From: WTJD01 sp964225175
GTDB taxonomy: Bacteria > Pseudomonadota > Gammaproteobacteria > Xanthomonadales > SZUA-36
Length of the DNA: 64,000 bases
Assembly (NCBI GenBank): GCA_964225175.1
Contig: CAXQNK010000055.1
Location: 1 to 64,000, forward strand
Direction of reading: 5' to 3'
Shown: positions 61,689 to 64,000 of the stretch, one piece after another
Position numbering within the stretch: position 1 is the first letter of the stretch
Layout of the letters: every line of letters starts with the position of its first letter
Position numbers and translations under genes: made by a program
Notes under the pieces: generated by a model
Told to the model about the DNA's origin: nothing
Seen by the model: the letters and a program-made list of their open reading frames with translations, nothing else
Database searches by the model: none

Positions 61689-62309
61689 TCAAAGCGACCC
61701 ATCGCGTTTCATCTTGTTGACGATTTTTCCGGAGATGGCCTTGGCCGTATCCCGGTACTCTAGGGCGCTGGATTTGGTCACGATGGTCCAACGTGCCTCA
61801 TCGGAGCGGAAATCATAATAACTGCTTTCCACGAAAAGCGTTCGCTCCTGGTCATAGTAGCCCGCGCCTTCGACGACGGCGTAGGTCTCGACAAACTGTG
61901 GTGCAAACCAGTTATAGGTGACGCCACCGCCTACGTTCACCAGATAATAATCTGAGCGCTCCAGGGCTTCTCCCTTCATGCCGCCCCTAAGAAATACAAC
62001 CACGACAGAATCGGCACCCCACTGCTCCAGGGCAGCCTCTGCTTTGGCCCTGTTCAGCTTGCCGCGCATTCCCCTGATCTCACTCGAGGCTTTGGCGTTG
62101 CCGCCCGCCTTCGAGATTTTTTCAACCAGGACGCGTTCGACACTCAGGCGCTGAAGTTCGTCCGGGAGCATGACGACTACGGCGATCTGGTCCGGCTTGC
62201 CCGGAGATGTCGTCGTCAGCTGATAATCCCTCACCACGCTTGTGGTCTGGCAGCCGCCGACAAGCGCGATCAGCGACATGGGCAACGCGAGGCGGAGCAT
62301 GAATTTCAT
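61689..62309 (-). CDS. Lipoprotein of unknown function
   Basis: 206 residues from ATG 62309 with a signal peptide and lipobox LVGGC (lipidated Cys20); an upstream start at 62342 would bury the signal. The mature part starts QTTSVVRDYQLTTTSPGKPD, then predicted alternating helices and strands with ADSVVVVFLRGGMKGEALER and GYYDQERTLFVESSYYDFRS, ending in a helix with DTAKAISGKIVNKMKRDG. Layout resembles small outer-membrane lipoproteins annotated DUF4136-like, but I cannot assign a family. It sits 36 bases after mltF and 36 bases before the next gene. Confidence 0.75.
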   Translation of the reverse strand: MKFMLRLALPMSLIALVGGCQTTSVVRDYQLTTTSPGKPDQIAVVVMLPDELQRLSVERVLVEKISKAGGNAKASSEIRGMRGKLNRAKAEAALEQWGADSVVVVFLRGGMKGEALERSDYYLVNVGGGVTYNWFAPQFVETYAVVEGAGYYDQERTLFVESSYYDFRSDEARWTIVTKSSALEYRDTAKAISGKIVNKMKRDGSL

Positions 62310-62345
62310 GATAAGTTGTCCGGCGTGATTGAAGACCGGCATATT

Positions 62346-63947
62346 CTAGTGCAGAAAACTCTGGCATTCACCCGTTTTCAGGCATTCAGCGGATACCTGC
62401 TGCGTTCTCTTCCGGTTCAGCAGGCTGTAGGCGGTGTAATACTTGTAGATGTTTGACACATACTCGACCGTTTCCCGGCCTATTTCACGGGCCGCGATCA
62501 ATTCCACGTTTTTGAACCAGACATTCGGGTCAAGCCCGGCAGCTTCGGCCTTGCCTCGCAGTGTTCTGACCCTGGCCGGACCCGCGTTGTAGGCTGCAAA
62601 CGAGAACAGTGTCTGATTGAGTTCATTCATTTCGGGGCCTGAGAAATAACGGTCTCTCAAAAAACGGAGATACTTTGCCCCGGCATGGATGTTAGGTTCG
62701 GGTTCCTCGATATTGACCACGTTGACATTGGGGTCAGCGGCGGTGGTTGGAAGCAACTGCATAATGCCAATTGCACCCGCCGGGCTGCGCACGCTTTGAT
62801 CGAGTCTTGACTCCTGGTAGCCCTGTGCAGCAATGAGAAGCGGATCGAACCCGTAGGTGGACCCGTACTTCTCAAAAAGGTCAATGGTGGCTTCAAAGCG
62901 CTCCAGTTCACCCGGATCCATGGCGCGGGCGACCCAGTCGGTCTTTTTCAGGTAGCGATTGATCAGCACGTTTCCGATCAAGGTGCCCTGGCGATGACTT
63001 TTCACGAAGGCGTTGACTTCTCTTTCGAGCTGGGGACTGTCTTTGCGAAAAGCCCATGCCAGCTGGCGTCCAGAGCCGATGACGATGTTCTCGCGCACGT
63101 CAAGATCGGGAAGGACCTGCGCCCAGAATCGAGCTTTGTAGTCGTCCATGGCGACCAGTGGCAGGAGGTCTGCCGAGACCATTTCAAGCAGACCTTCATC
63201 GTCGACGAACGGCGGTGCTTCCAAAATCTCGATGGGCGCCAGTCCGCCTGACTCGAGCTCGGCGTTCAAGGTTTTGAGGCTGCCGATGTAGCTGCTTCCC
63301 GGTTTTGCATACACACGCTGACCAGCGAGGTCTGCCAGTGAGGCCGTGGGCGGGCCATTGGGGCCTGAGACGACAATTTCATTGATTTCCCTGGACATGG
63401 GGCTGCTGAAATCGACGCGTTGCATTCGGTCTTCAGTAATGCTCATGCCCGCCGCAACGATGTCGCCAAAACCCTTTTCCAGCGCGTCCAGTAATTGGTC
63501 GAATTCGACAGGAATCAAAACCACGTGTACTTTGAGGTGGCGGGTTTTAAGCCGTTCGTTGATGAACTCCTCGAACTGCTGGGACAGTTCATACGTCAGC
63601 CCCTTCTGCCGGGGGCCGTCGAGGAAATAGCCTCCCAGTTGATAGACCGTCAATATCCGGATCAGGCGACGTTCAACCATGTCATCAAAATCGCCCGTCC
63701 AGGCATGCGTGAGAGGCACCAGTTCATCGGGGAGTCCGAGCTCTTCGGGGCTGAGCAACTGTTTACCGGGGGCGCCCTTCCCGGCCACGGGTGTCACCGG
63801 CTGTGTCGCCGTGGCAGTGGTGTTATCGTCGTCCACGAACTCGGCCGTACTATTTTCACTGCAGCCTGTGACCACGAGAAGGTACAGGGTCAGGGCAAAG
63901 CCATTGAAATACCTGCATTTAAGCCTTGCGTGGTGGGTTGGGCGCAT
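62346..63947 (-). CDS. mltF: Membrane-bound lytic murein transglycosylase F
   Basis: Cleaves the glycan strands of peptidoglycan. 533 residues: lipoprotein signal with lipobox VVTGC (Cys about 29), a substrate-binding-protein-like domain (SBP_bac_3, about 90-335) with GFGDIVAAGMSITEDRMQRV, then an SLT domain (about 350-500) with catalytic Glu in AAQGYQESRLD, the AIGIMQLLP block and SFAAYNAGPARVRTL. GGAG precedes the ATG by about 10 bases, and a TAAAAT -10-like box lies just upstream (63978-63983 on the minus strand). First of a three-gene operon. Confidence 0.95.
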   Translation of the reverse strand: MRPTHHARLKCRYFNGFALTLYLLVVTGCSENSTAEFVDDDNTTATATQPVTPVAGKGAPGKQLLSPEELGLPDELVPLTHAWTGDFDDMVERRLIRILTVYQLGGYFLDGPRQKGLTYELSQQFEEFINERLKTRHLKVHVVLIPVEFDQLLDALEKGFGDIVAAGMSITEDRMQRVDFSSPMSREINEIVVSGPNGPPTASLADLAGQRVYAKPGSSYIGSLKTLNAELESGGLAPIEILEAPPFVDDEGLLEMVSADLLPLVAMDDYKARFWAQVLPDLDVRENIVIGSGRQLAWAFRKDSPQLEREVNAFVKSHRQGTLIGNVLINRYLKKTDWVARAMDPGELERFEATIDLFEKYGSTYGFDPLLIAAQGYQESRLDQSVRSPAGAIGIMQLLPTTAADPNVNVVNIEEPEPNIHAGAKYLRFLRDRYFSGPEMNELNQTLFSFAAYNAGPARVRTLRGKAEAAGLDPNVWFKNVELIAAREIGRETVEYVSNIYKYYTAYSLLNRKRTQQVSAECLKTGECQSFLH

Positions 63948-64000
63948 TGCTGGTTTTCTCCGTGATGACAGCCTTGAATTTTAGCACGCGCAGTTTCGGC

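Overview
The window looks like chromosomal DNA of a moderately GC-rich (estimated by eye, not computed) Gram-negative bacterium, most likely a free-living, probably marine gammaproteobacterium of the Xanthomonadales/Chromatiales/Woeseiales sort. The evidence is gammaproteobacterial gene order (aroK-aroB-SPOR protein; yggS-proC-yggT divergent from pilT-pilU; bfd-bfr), RppH, FadE, exosortase H, several outer-membrane receptors and a GTP-type PEP carboxykinase. Placement below class is inference. It is almost entirely coding. I saw no tRNA, rRNA, CRISPR array, insertion sequence, prophage or integrase.

Layout. 1-934: 3' end of glnS. 1032-3578: lemA plus a long M48 membrane protease. 3589-5175: GMC oxidoreductase. 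5321-10784: RND pump, its adaptor and a nucleotide-transporter-like MFS protein. 10757-12543: BtuC/BtuD-type ABC importer. 12625-14366: rppH and a fatty acid hydroxylase/sterol desaturase. 14396-15346: iron storage pair bfd-bfr with a strong Fur box and a terminator. 15655-17930: two-component system. 18115-20812: sufT, then a BtuB-type receptor under a cobalamin riboswitch. 20882-24175: fadE and a divergent TetR regulator with a candidate operator between them. 24298-26055: pckG. 26180-28186: overlapping ECF sigma factor, one-TM presumed anti-sigma factor and DUF4097 protein.

28520-34806 is the most unusual part. A large TonB-dependent receptor is followed by a TPR/2-oxoglutarate oxygenase, which meets tail to tail a TPR/sulfotransferase. 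The sulfotransferase ends a packed seven-gene minus-strand run that begins with aroK: aroK, aroB, SPOR protein, hemE, two overlapping DUF697 GTPases, sulfotransferase. Divergent from aroK are exosortase H, pdxH and yjbQ.

42554-48947: yggT-proC-yggS on the minus strand, a 32-bp dyad element, pilT-pilU and a second two-component system. 48984-51066: a zinc-ribbon membrane protein, a small secreted protein and a plug-less receptor-like barrel. 51224-53868: thioredoxin-like protein, universal stress protein and an AGCS symporter. 54008-58264: tkt-gap-pgk central carbon operon. 58289-60541: PlpD-like patatin. 61068-63947: a three-gene envelope operon (mltF, lipoprotein, two-domain secreted protein) ending at a bidirectional terminator.

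Functionally the region mixes core metabolism (glycolysis/pentose phosphate, aromatic amino acids, heme, proline, PLP), cofactor and metal acquisition (B12, iron storage, Fe-S assembly), envelope work and surface motility. The candidates for undescribed biology are the receptor/oxygenase/sulfotransferase set, the exosortase without a visible substrate, and the plug-less barrel.
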